From assembly GCA_905373475.1 (NCBI GenBank), contig CAJPTC010000001.1:191544-255543 (forward strand): DNA of 64,000 nt, written 5' to 3'. Under the pieces are notes generated by a model that was given only the letters and a program-made list of their open reading frames with translations, searched no databases and had not been told where the DNA came from. The stretch comes from Bacteroidia bacterium. GTDB taxonomy: Bacteria; Bacteroidota; Bacteroidia; Bacteroidales; CAJPTX01. This document shows, piece after piece, positions 18,234 to 26,061 of the stretch. How positions within the stretch are numbered: position 1 is the first letter of the stretch; every line of letters starts with the position of its first letter. The translations under genes were made by a program, and so were the position numbers.

Positions 18234-18722
18234 CTAAAACATAAAACCTATCGAAAAGCGTATACAGTGGTAATTGGGGCGTTCTTTGTTCTGTAAGAAA
18301 AAGCCCGTATAAGCAATTTCGTAGTAGTCCTCTTTCCCATATCGGAGTCCTAGGTCTATACCCTCGTATAATGAACCTTTTTCTTCGCTAAGTACAGGCG
18401 AGAAATAGCCAAATCCGAAAGAAGGTACAAGCGACATCTGTTCGAGAAAAACAACTCGCGAACCTCCATATATTCCTGCGTAAAAACTTCGGAAACCTCT
18501 AAAATTGCGAAAACCCTCTATTAGGACATCTTCGGTACCAGTTTTTAGCCCCAGAGAGAAATTATTGCGTGTATAATCGAAGTTGAGTGCTAGGAACGAA
18601 AGTTTAGGGGTTGTAGAATACAGAGTACTCAAGCAGATGTTAAAACGCTGAGCCGCCAAAGAAAGAGAGAATAGAATTCCAAAAATAGTCAGGAGAAACG
18701 ATTTGCCAGAGAATGTCATCAC
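18234..18722 (-). CDS. hypothetical exported protein, possible small beta-barrel
   Basis: This 162-aa protein has a clear signal peptide (SFLLTIFGILFSLSLAAQ). The rest is rich in alternating aromatic and glycine residues, with an aromatic C-terminus (FSIGFMF), as in small outer-membrane beta-barrels. I do not recognise a family. Its ATG overlaps the stop of the upstream lipoprotein gene (ATGA-type, 4 bp), so the two are probably translationally coupled. Confidence 0.6.
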   Translation of the reverse strand: MMTFSGKSFLLTIFGILFSLSLAAQRFNICLSTLYSTTPKLSFLALNFDYTRNNFSLGLKTGTEDVLIEGFRNFRGFRSFYAGIYGGSRVVFLEQMSLVPSFGFGYFSPVLSEEKGSLYEGIDLGLRYGKEDYYEIAYTGFFLQNKERPNYHCIRFSIGFMF

Positions 18723-19483
18723 AATAACTTTCCTGCATACCTACTCACTTGTATTGCAATCCAGAGATTAAAACCCACGCCGCAAATTGGAACTGAGCCC
18801 GCGATAAAACCTCCAGCTGCATCAGCTGCCCCTATAATTAGCCATTCCCACCACTCTCTTTTCTTTTGGAAATCATCTTCGAGGTTCACTACGTTTGAGT
18901 ACTCATGCCAGAAATTCACGGAGTATCGATAAGTGGAAGTCATCGATAAAAGTTGTTCCTTCTCATATTCAGTCAGAAAGGTCGCAGTACGTATCCCATT
19001 ATCTACTTCCTTTAAGTAAACAGTTATTTCGTACACGTTATTGAACTTCGCTTCTCGCGTGCGACGTAGGATTGTAGAAACGCCTTCGCGTACTTTAGCA
19101 TTCTTGATGGAGTCAACCACAGATGGGTAGCCTTTTGAAAATTCGATTAGACTCATCTTTTCACGAACGAATTCCTTTAATGGTTGACCATAAATGACGG
19201 GATCATCAACTTCAGTTTCTTCAGTATTGTTCGCAGTGAGCAATTTTTCTAGCCCCTTATTATGCTCTAGGCCCACATAATCGAACGGGTTAGCATCATT
19301 CGCCACAGATAGATCAAACTCGCCCGAATTCTCAGATAATACGGTTTCCACGCTCGGAATAAGTTCCTCCATCTGAGCACTTATCTCTCTTTCATTGGAG
19401 AGTTGTACTTTCTCGCGGTTGCAAGAAAACATGAGCAGTGCCAATACTCCCATTGTCACTACTGAAATAGTAATCTTATTCAT
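18719..19483 (-). CDS. hypothetical lipoprotein
   Basis: This 254-aa protein has a lipoprotein signal (VLALLMFSC, lipid-modified Cys21) followed by an acidic, helical domain. Its C-terminus is hydrophobic and glycine-rich (LIIGAADAAGGFIAGSVP). The frame is open upstream to 19807, but only the ATG at 19481-19483 gives a signal peptide and avoids overlap with rsmE. I do not recognise the family. Glycine-rich C-termini of this kind occur in some toxin or pore-forming peptides, but that is not enough to assign a function. Confidence 0.6.
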   Translation of the reverse strand: MNKITISVVTMGVLALLMFSCNREKVQLSNEREISAQMEELIPSVETVLSENSGEFDLSVANDANPFDYVGLEHNKGLEKLLTANNTEETEVDDPVIYGQPLKEFVREKMSLIEFSKGYPSVVDSIKNAKVREGVSTILRRTREAKFNNVYEITVYLKEVDNGIRTATFLTEYEKEQLLSMTSTYRYSVNFWHEYSNVVNLEDDFQKKREWWEWLIIGAADAAGGFIAGSVPICGVGFNLWIAIQVSRYAGKLL

Positions 19484-19582
19484 GACAGTGATGTTTATAA
19501 AGTTTCTCAAGTAAACGAATGTAGTTGCTGCGAGGTTACCTTTTCTCGCAGTACGCTGCATTCTTAAGCCAAAAAACACCAC

Positions 19583-19590
19583 TACCTTTG
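19583..19590 (+). promoter_or_regulatory. -7 box directly in front of rsmE
   Basis: TACCTTTG ends only 4 bp before the rsmE ATG. Transcription from it would start at or very near the start codon, giving a leaderless or nearly leaderless mRNA. Confidence 0.45.
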
Positions 19591-19594
19591 GCGC

Positions 19595-20305
19595 ATGAAC
19601 ACTTACTATCAAGCCTCTTTGCAAGAGGGCGATAATTGGCTTTCGCCAGAAGAAGCATTGCATTGCGCACGCTCCCACCGTTCGCGTATTGGCGACGAGG
19701 TAGAACTTGTGGATGGTAATGGACACCGAGGTACCGGGAAGATAAAGTCCATTACCAAAACAGATGTTGTAGTCTCGGTCTCTGCCGTGGTAGAGGAGGC
19801 GCTGCAACCCTGCGAGCGCACCTGGATCTGTGTAGCGCCTACAAAGCAGATGGAGCGTACGGAATGGTTTCTCGAAAAGGCCGTGGAGGTTGGCGTTGGT
19901 CGTGTTAGTTTTTTCTATAGCCAGTATTCCGAACGACGTGCTCTACGCCTCGATCGCTTACAACGTATTGTTATAGAAGCATGCAAACAGTGCCGTGCGA
20001 GCCGATTTCCGCGCCTAGATGCACCAGTAGGTTATCTTACCCTATTGAAAGAGGAGTCTTTTGCTTATTCTTTAGCATTTGCACACTATACAACACAACC
20101 TTTGCGTTCTTTGAGAGAATTTGCGCTAGAATCTACTCAAGCCGTCAAGTTGATCGTAGGACCAGAAGGCGGATTTACAGATGCCGAATACACAGTAGCC
20201 TTACACGAAGGTTATGAGGGTGTAGCAATTGGCGCGCGACGTTTACGCACAGAAACCGCTGCGCTGGTGGGGTGCGTCGTAATCGGCGAATATTGCAATT
20301 GTTAG
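19595..20305 (+). CDS. rsmE: 16S rRNA (uracil-1498-N3)-methyltransferase RsmE
   Basis: This 236-aa SPOUT-family methyltransferase modifies U1498 of 16S rRNA in the small ribosomal subunit. It has an N-terminal PUA-like domain (HCARSHRSRIGDEVELVDG). The SPOUT knot motifs are EKAVEVGVGRVSFF, EACKQCRASRFP, the SAM-binding LIVGPEGGFT near 184-193, and the C-terminal RRLRTETAAL. The length is normal for the family. It lies divergent to the lipoprotein gene. Confidence 0.93.
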   Translation: MNTYYQASLQEGDNWLSPEEALHCARSHRSRIGDEVELVDGNGHRGTGKIKSITKTDVVVSVSAVVEEALQPCERTWICVAPTKQMERTEWFLEKAVEVGVGRVSFFYSQYSERRALRLDRLQRIVIEACKQCRASRFPRLDAPVGYLTLLKEESFAYSLAFAHYTTQPLRSLREFALESTQAVKLIVGPEGGFTDAEYTVALHEGYEGVAIGARRLRTETAALVGCVVIGEYCNC

Positions 20306-20378
20306 TTTACATTCGGAAAATGTAACATTATTCTTTTATTACGGTTTCTATAATTAGAAAAGGAAATTTTTGTTAGGA

Positions 20379-21077
20379 ATGTACGGAAGCGAACCACAAC
20401 TTTTGTTGGTAGAGAAGGACTTGAACTATGGTAACCTGATGAAGGGTTACTTTCAGGCATTGCACTTCAACGTCGTCATGGTGCTGAGTAGCGAAGATGC
20501 TTTTCGGGCTTACGCTGCGCAGCATTTCGATTTTGGGATTATAGAGGTGAACCTCCCCGACGGGAATGGGCTTTCATTGGTCTCACGTTTACGCGAACGA
20601 AATCCGTCGTTTCCCATTATTATAGTCTCCGATCTTACTTCTCAGACTGACGTATTGAACGGTTTGCGAAGCGGTGCCGATGAATATATCAAAAAACCAT
20701 TTGACTCCGAAGAACTTACACTTCGTGTCTATGCACTGCTCCGCTTAGCATACCCTGTACATCATTTTTCCAATACGCCAGATACGTTCGAGATAGGCTC
20801 TTTCACCTTTGATGTTGTGCACCAGACGTTGCAGCGTCCAGGTGCTCCCGAGATCCGTCTTACGGCAAAGGAATCGGAGCTATTGCGTCAGCTTGCTTTG
20901 CACAAAAACAATGTGCTCCCACGTGAGTATGCTCTTAAAACAGTTTGGGAGGAGTTTAGTACGTTCAATGCGCGTAGCATGGATGTCTATATTACCAAGT
21001 TGCGAAAGTTATTGCACGACGATCCGAACGTAGAGATACTTAACGTGCGCGGTAAAGGCTTCAAGCTTGTTGTGTAG
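20379..21077 (+). CDS. OmpR/PhoB-family response regulator, RprY-like, with Glu at the phosphorylation site
   Basis: This 232-aa protein has an N-terminal receiver domain (about 1-120) and a C-terminal winged-helix DNA-binding domain (about 135-232; RLTAKESELLRQLA, DVYITKLRKLL, VRGKGFKLVV). The overall pattern resembles Bacteroidota RprY. The phospho-acceptor position reads GIIEVNLPDG, so the usual Asp is Glu56. The acidic pocket is altered to VEKD, while the Ser in IVSDLT and the Lys in YIKKPF are kept. It may therefore act without phosphorylation. The ATG at 20379 is preferred over a TTG three codons upstream. No histidine kinase gene is adjacent. Confidence 0.85.
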   Translation: MYGSEPQLLLVEKDLNYGNLMKGYFQALHFNVVMVLSSEDAFRAYAAQHFDFGIIEVNLPDGNGLSLVSRLRERNPSFPIIIVSDLTSQTDVLNGLRSGADEYIKKPFDSEELTLRVYALLRLAYPVHHFSNTPDTFEIGSFTFDVVHQTLQRPGAPEIRLTAKESELLRQLALHKNNVLPREYALKTVWEEFSTFNARSMDVYITKLRKLLHDDPNVEILNVRGKGFKLVV

Positions 21078-21102
21078 CAAGCTTAGGCTTTCAATAATTT
21101 GT

Positions 21103-21110
21103 TACCTTTG
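21103..21110 (+). promoter_or_regulatory. -7 box upstream of SiaC-like gene
   Basis: TACCTTTG matches the consensus exactly, 20 bp before the ATG at 21131. No convincing -33 element is visible. Confidence 0.5.
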
Positions 21111-21130
21111 AAAGTCTAAAAGAATGAGCT

Positions 21131-21544
21131 ATGGGGGTTGGCGAGGTTGATGGGCAGACGTCTCTGGGCGATTTGCAAATTGAGGGTACTACCGAAACGC
21201 TAGGGATCGATTTGTGTGCGAGCACGGGACGCATGTCTTTCAGTGGTGTTTCTATTTGCAGTAACGCACAAGCGGTTTACAAGGGGTGCTTGGACTGGCT
21301 TAGGGAGTATGCGCATGCTCCTGCCCAACAAACTCATGTTCTTTTCACATTGAAGTATTACAACACTTCGACATCGAAGGTAATACTTGAGATCCTTCAG
21401 ATTCTAGAATCTATTCTCCGTGCAGGCGGCGAAGTCCTTGTGGAGTGGAAGTTCCGCGCTGAGGATATGGATATGGAGGATGCAGGCGCAGAATTCTCTG
21501 AGAACACGATGATACCTTTTCAGCTAGAGGAGGTGAAGGAGTAA
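21131..21544 (+). CDS. SiaC-like regulatory protein (DUF1987 family)
   Basis: This 137-aa cytoplasmic protein matches the DUF1987/SiaC pattern: ISCSGVS-like start (MSFSGVSICSNA), a central FTLKYYNTSTSKVILEIL and a C-terminal GGEVLVEWKF followed by an acidic D-M-E-D stretch. In Pseudomonas, SiaC is a phosphoprotein switched by a kinase (SiaB) and a phosphatase (SiaA) and controls a diguanylate cyclase. None of those partners is visible here. Its place next to an atypical response regulator suggests a signalling role, but that is inference. Confidence 0.7.
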   Translation: MGVGEVDGQTSLGDLQIEGTTETLGIDLCASTGRMSFSGVSICSNAQAVYKGCLDWLREYAHAPAQQTHVLFTLKYYNTSTSKVILEILQILESILRAGGEVLVEWKFRAEDMDMEDAGAEFSENTMIPFQLEEVKE

Positions 21545-21608
21545 CCCTGTGCTTCAGACTTAACGAATTGTAGAAAAAGGTTTTACTAGATAATACGAGG
21601 GTAGAAAG

Positions 21609-22841
21609 ATGGCAGGTTTGTCCGCACAACGTGTTCGTATTCTTCGTCTATTGGGTCGCATGCCTAGTGTGCAGAGAATTGAAGCTCGGCGCAATGCGTT
21701 GCGTCGCGAGTTCGAACGTTACCAAAAGTTTGCTGCGTCGCCCGAGTATGCGCGCTACCAAGAGCTACAGCGCTACCAGGAGTCTGGAGTGCCCGAACAG
21801 GAGCGCATTCGCTGCCAAGAGGAGGTATATGAGGGGTCGCAAGAGGGTAACGAACTAGACGAATACAATGCGCTTAAGAAGACCAAGGAGGTAAAACTTG
21901 CGCTTCGTGGGCAAGGAGAGCAGAACAGCGCTGCTTTCCGTCGTTTTCAAGAATTGCAAAAACACGTTGAGACGCCAGCGTTCGCAGAACGCATTGCCTA
22001 CCTGCGCGATAAGAATAAGTTCCGTCGTACAGAGGCTTACGCTAAACTACAGGAGTTGAAAGTTCTTGGTAAGTCGCGCGAATTGCAGTGGTATTTGTCG
22101 CACGAAGCAAAAGGGACATTTGCCGAATTGGTGCGCGAACGCGTATTATTTTTTGATGATTTTACTGCTAGCGCCCTTGACAAGAAAGTATGGTTGCCGC
22201 GCTTCTTTTGGGGCGAGGCATTAGTAGGACGCGGTTATTCGTTTATAGGCGATCCGCATTGCTACACCGAGGGAGATAATTTGACGCTTGGTAATAGTGC
22301 CTTGGTAATTGAAACCAGACCCGAAGCACGAAAGGCTTTGGCGTGGGATAAGGAATTAGGTTTCCTGCCCGCAGATTTCTCTTACACCTCGGGGCTTATT
22401 TGCTCAGGTCAGAGCTTTCGCATGCAAGAAGGGCGTCTGGAGGTAAAACTCCGCATAAAGAGTGTACCAGGTGTGTATCATGCGCTTTATCTGGCAGGTG
22501 AGACGCGTGCTCCGCAGATTGATATCTTCCGTACCACGTCGGGAAAGAAGGTGGCGTTAATGAGTGGTGTTACTCGCAATGAGGTAAATTCGCTTAACGC
22601 AGCAGACGGCGTAGGAGCACTCCCCTCGGGCGAAGATTATTTTTTGCTCCGTTTTGATTGGGAAGGTACTACGTTGCGTTGGAGTATCAACGATACGCCG
22701 TACATGACGATGGAGAATGTAAAAGGACTGGATATGCCTATGTATCTGGTCTTTGCCAGTGGCGTTGAACCTAGTGCAGCCCCCACAGGAGTGGCACAGA
22801 TGGCGATAGACTGGGTACGGTGTACGTCGTACAATAAATAG
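21609..22841 (+). CDS. cytoplasmic coiled-coil protein with a GH16-like concanavalin domain
   Basis: This 410-aa protein has no signal peptide. Residues 1-180 are charged and helical, with repeated 'RYQ-ELQ' and 'FQELQ' segments that suggest a coiled coil. Residues ~185-410 resemble a glycoside hydrolase 16 / LamG jelly roll (FFDDFTASALDKKVWLPRFF, SGLICSGQSFRMQEGRLEVKLR, LLRFDWEGTTLRWSIND). Where active GH16 enzymes have the E-x-D-x-(x)-E catalytic motif, this one reads Q303-I-D305-I-F307, so it is probably not a working hydrolase. The lack of an export signal is also odd for this fold. A binding or structural role is a guess. Confidence 0.65.
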   Translation: MAGLSAQRVRILRLLGRMPSVQRIEARRNALRREFERYQKFAASPEYARYQELQRYQESGVPEQERIRCQEEVYEGSQEGNELDEYNALKKTKEVKLALRGQGEQNSAAFRRFQELQKHVETPAFAERIAYLRDKNKFRRTEAYAKLQELKVLGKSRELQWYLSHEAKGTFAELVRERVLFFDDFTASALDKKVWLPRFFWGEALVGRGYSFIGDPHCYTEGDNLTLGNSALVIETRPEARKALAWDKELGFLPADFSYTSGLICSGQSFRMQEGRLEVKLRIKSVPGVYHALYLAGETRAPQIDIFRTTSGKKVALMSGVTRNEVNSLNAADGVGALPSGEDYFLLRFDWEGTTLRWSINDTPYMTMENVKGLDMPMYLVFASGVEPSAAPTGVAQMAIDWVRCTSYNK

Positions 22842-22944
22842 CGCGTGCGTCTATTGGGAATTCGGCTTTATCTAAGAGCGAATTTACCCGATTGGGTTTG
22901 TAGAACCACGATACGTTCGTAGTAACGGGAGGCTGCTCCGTAGT

Positions 22945-23832
22945 ATGGAGGTTGCTGTTTTTGGTTGGGGCGTGAGCCACGAAAATTTCGATGCGCTAGC
23001 GGCTCTTTTAGAGCGTCTGCATGCTCGCGAATGGAAGGTGTGGGTTTATGACAATATGCTGCAAAGTCTGCGTTCGCAGTTTGGTTATGTCCCCAGTTTT
23101 GTACACCCATACTCGTTGCGTGAAGAGCTCCCCAACAGTCTCGATTTTCTTTTTAGCATAGGTGGCGATGGCACAATTCTCGATGCCGCGCAATACATTT
23201 TGGGGAGCAATGTACCGATTGTAGGTATAAACTTCGGGCATTTGGGCTTTCTTTCCTCAATTCAAGCGGCGGCATTGGCGCACATTGAGGAGTTGCTCGA
23301 GAGTGGCTATTATGCCATAGAACGTTTTCCCACGGCGCAGGCTCAAATAAGCCGCGAAGGACAGATTCTTCCCTTCCATTATGCCCTAAACGATATCACC
23401 GTACAGAAGAGTGGTAAATCTATGCTCATTGTTAATATGAGCATTGATGGTACTTTCCTCTGTACCTATTGGAGCGATGGGGTAATAGTCAGTACGCCTA
23501 CGGGTAGCACTGCTTATAGTTTAAGCGTTGGAGGACCCATTGTATCGCCTTTAGCTCATGTGTTGCTTCTTTCTCCCATATCGCCACATAGTTTGTATAC
23601 TCGTTCGTTGGTTTTGGCAGACAGCTCCGAAATACACATGCGTGTACGCTGCCGCGATAAAGAAGTACCTCTAATTGTGGGTATAGATGCCCAAGAATAT
23701 CAATTCAAAGGTACGATAGATGTTCGAGTAACGAGGAGTCCTATTGAGGTGTTTTTAGTCCGTTTTCGCGAGAAAAATTTTTATACGGCACTTCGCGAGA
23801 AATTGGGGTGGGGCAACGATCCGAGAAACTAA
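22945..23832 (+). CDS. nadK: NAD kinase
   Basis: This 295-aa cytoplasmic enzyme phosphorylates NAD to NADP. The hallmark GGDG is at 73-76 (FSIGGDGTILDA). The conserved NDITVQKS and DGVIVSTPTGSTAYSLSVGGP segments follow, and the length is typical. It sits convergent to ftcD with a shared terminator between them. Confidence 0.95.
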   Translation: MEVAVFGWGVSHENFDALAALLERLHAREWKVWVYDNMLQSLRSQFGYVPSFVHPYSLREELPNSLDFLFSIGGDGTILDAAQYILGSNVPIVGINFGHLGFLSSIQAAALAHIEELLESGYYAIERFPTAQAQISREGQILPFHYALNDITVQKSGKSMLIVNMSIDGTFLCTYWSDGVIVSTPTGSTAYSLSVGGPIVSPLAHVLLLSPISPHSLYTRSLVLADSSEIHMRVRCRDKEVPLIVGIDAQEYQFKGTIDVRVTRSPIEVFLVRFREKNFYTALREKLGWGNDPRN

Positions 23833-23931
23833 TAGGAGGTTTGCCTAAAAGAGGAGAACGGGTTCTCTGTATGTTGCTATTCTTAGCGTAACGCCTAGCA
23901 GAATGCTTTCTAAAATTTGAGTATAGGCAGT

Positions 23932-23966
23932 AAAAAGCGGCACAACCGTTAGGTTATGCCGCTTTT
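23932..23966. terminator. bidirectional terminator between nadK and ftcD
   Basis: aaaagcggca pairs perfectly with tgccgctttt around a short loop. Flanking A and T runs let it act on both strands, stopping both convergent genes. Confidence 0.85.
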
Positions 23967-23997
23967 CTAATTTACTCAAATGTGACACAAGAGGCGC

Positions 23998-25692
23998 TTA
24001 CTTGTTGATTTTCGTGTCGGCAATTGCCAAAATTTTTGCTTCGCGCTCTTCTGCAAGTTTACAAAGCTTTTCGCCCTCTGCAATAAATTTTGCTACTCGT
24101 CCTTTGTCTTCTAGCCCCGCCGCATTGATGCGCACGTTGAGGAATGCACCGCGTACGCCTGCGCGTGCCGCAAGTGCCCCTACGGCAGCGTCGGTTACTG
24201 AGTTCGGATTTCCGATCTCTGCCATTGCCTCAGCTACTTCCATAGAATCGTAGCATAGTTGCATTACTTGTGCGGGCACTTCAGTTGCATACAGCGTAGC
24301 GGCTTGAATAGCCTCCTTACGTGCAGCCTTTTCAGCATCTGATCCTTTGGGAAGACCGAGAGCATCCATAATCTTGTTGAATGCATTCGTATCTTCGTCG
24401 ATCAGGTGTACGAGTTGCTCTTGATAATGCTTCCCTTTTTCTGCCCAGTCGGAGAATTCTTTCCAACGCTCATCCCAACCTGGTTTGTGTGCTGAGAGGT
24501 TTGCTACCATTGTACCCAGCGCTACGCCCATTGCGCCCATTGTGGCCGAGATACTTCCACCGCCTGGTGCAGGAGATTCCGATGCGGTTTCCTCTACAAA
24601 ACCCTTCACCGTAAGGTCTACAAGCTTCTTCTTTGAGTCGTCTTCCAGAATGTATTCAATGATCTTTTTCTTCGGATCAAACGGATAGAGTTCGTCTAAT
24701 CCCATAGATTTTACGGCAATCTTGATGATCTCTTCATCGGAGATACCCGCAGAGCGCTCCTGTTTGGCTAGGAAGTACTTCCCCGCATCCAGTATTGCTT
24801 TGAGCGGCACAACCCCTACAAGTTCCGAACCTGTAACACGAACACCACGGGCATCTGCCTTTTTCACACACTCCTCAAAGGCAACATGCAATGGTGTAAC
24901 ATCTATGTTTGTGAGGTTGATAGACACTTGTGCTATGCCGAATTCTTCGATGTACCAACCAATGGCTTTGCAAGCTTTGAGAGACCCTGGTTGCATCACG
25001 ACCTTCCCATTCGCATCGAGTTTTTTCTTTCCCGTGATAGGGTTGCCTTCCCGTACGGGGCGACCTTTTTCTCGAATATCAAACGCAATAGCATTCGCGC
25101 GGCGCGTAGAGGTGCTATTCAGGTTTACATTGTAGGCTACTAGGAAGTTGCGTGCTCCTACCGCCGTAGCGCCCGATTTAGCATTGAACTTTGCAGGCCC
25201 GAAGTCTGGTTTCCACTCCTCGCTAGTTACGCGTTGTGGCAATGCTTCGTACTCACCTGCACGGCAGGCTGCCAGATTCCTCCGTTCGGGTTTGAAAGCC
25301 GCATTTTCATAGCAGTAGACTGAGATGCCGAGTTCGTTGCCGATACGTTTCGCTAGTTTGCGCGCGTATTCTACCGTTTCTTCCATCGTGATGTTTGATA
25401 CGGGTACTAGCGGACATACGTCCGTAGCGCCGAAACGCGGATGTGCGCCGTGATGTTTGCTCATATCGATGAGTTCTGCAGCGCGTTTTACTGCGCGAAA
25501 GGCAGCCTCGCAAACCTCGTCGGGAGTTCCCACCATAGTTACAACCGTGCGGTTTGTCGCCTTGCCTGGATCAACATCTATGAGACGTACGCCTTCCACG
25601 GTCTGGATCTCGGCGGTTATCTGATTGATAATGTTCATGTCGCGCCCTTCACTGAAGTTGGGGACGCATTCAATAAGCTTTTGTAGTGCCAT
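23998..25692 (-). CDS. ftcD: bifunctional glutamate formiminotransferase / formimidoyltetrahydrofolate cyclodeaminase
   Basis: This 564-aa cytoplasmic enzyme takes the formimino group from N-formiminoglutamate (histidine degradation) to tetrahydrofolate and then cyclodeaminates it. The N-terminal formiminotransferase (1-~300) shows IECVPNFSEGRD, SKHHGAHPRFGATDVCP and ATAVGARNFLVAYNVN. The C-terminal cyclodeaminase (~350-564) shows ESPAPGGGSISATMGAMG and NPNSVTDAAVGALAARAGV. It is a full-length fusion like the animal FTCD. Other hut genes are not in the window. Confidence 0.95.
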   Translation of the reverse strand: MALQKLIECVPNFSEGRDMNIINQITAEIQTVEGVRLIDVDPGKATNRTVVTMVGTPDEVCEAAFRAVKRAAELIDMSKHHGAHPRFGATDVCPLVPVSNITMEETVEYARKLAKRIGNELGISVYCYENAAFKPERRNLAACRAGEYEALPQRVTSEEWKPDFGPAKFNAKSGATAVGARNFLVAYNVNLNSTSTRRANAIAFDIREKGRPVREGNPITGKKKLDANGKVVMQPGSLKACKAIGWYIEEFGIAQVSINLTNIDVTPLHVAFEECVKKADARGVRVTGSELVGVVPLKAILDAGKYFLAKQERSAGISDEEIIKIAVKSMGLDELYPFDPKKKIIEYILEDDSKKKLVDLTVKGFVEETASESPAPGGGSISATMGAMGVALGTMVANLSAHKPGWDERWKEFSDWAEKGKHYQEQLVHLIDEDTNAFNKIMDALGLPKGSDAEKAARKEAIQAATLYATEVPAQVMQLCYDSMEVAEAMAEIGNPNSVTDAAVGALAARAGVRGAFLNVRINAAGLEDKGRVAKFIAEGEKLCKLAEEREAKILAIADTKINK

Positions 25693-25720
25693 AATAGAAC
25701 ACAGTTATTTATACTCTCTA

Positions 25721-25750
25721 CAAAAGTAGTCAGAAAAGCTAAGCTACGAA
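25721..25750 (-). promoter_or_regulatory. candidate ftcD promoter
   Basis: On the minus strand TACTTTTG (25721-25728) is a perfect -7 box, with a TTCG about 18 bp upstream as a possible degenerate -33 element. It lies 28 bp before the ftcD start. Confidence 0.5.
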
Positions 25751-25850
25751 CCGTAGGCAGTTTGCGAACGTTGCTATTCAACGTTTTCTGTTTGTGTATT
25801 ACGCTACTCCACAAAAAAAATGAACGGCGGTTATAGCGCTTTCGTCGTAA

Positions 25851-26050
25851 GTTAAGCGTTGTGCGAAGGAGGGGACAATTGTAATCAAGAAAATGCGGAT
25901 TGCGCATTTAACGGGCGAGTCACGCTTCGTCCCTACAAACGTTCATATATTGCTAATCGAACAAAACGGGTGTTGCGGACAGCGCGCTCTACAACAACTG
26001 CGCATTTAACGGGGAGGTGCGTTTTGCTTAGCAAAATTGACATTCAATGC
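25851..26050. repeat. dispersed repeat, left copy flanking fic
   Basis: Bases 25851-25910 (gttaagcgttgtgcgaagg...tgcgcattta) and 26015-26050 (aggtgcgttttgc...ttgacattcaat) match the repeat at 27397-27489 almost base for base. This left copy carries about 105 bp extra in the middle. The extra segment includes a second 'gcgcatttaacgggg' and a REP-like unit. No gene is seen between 25693 and 26061. Confidence 0.7.
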
Positions 26051-26061
26051 CTCCTCTCTAC

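Noticed and set aside
19484..19807. Upstream extension of the lipoprotein frame
   Set aside because: It overlaps rsmE on the other strand and hides the lipoprotein signal at 19483.
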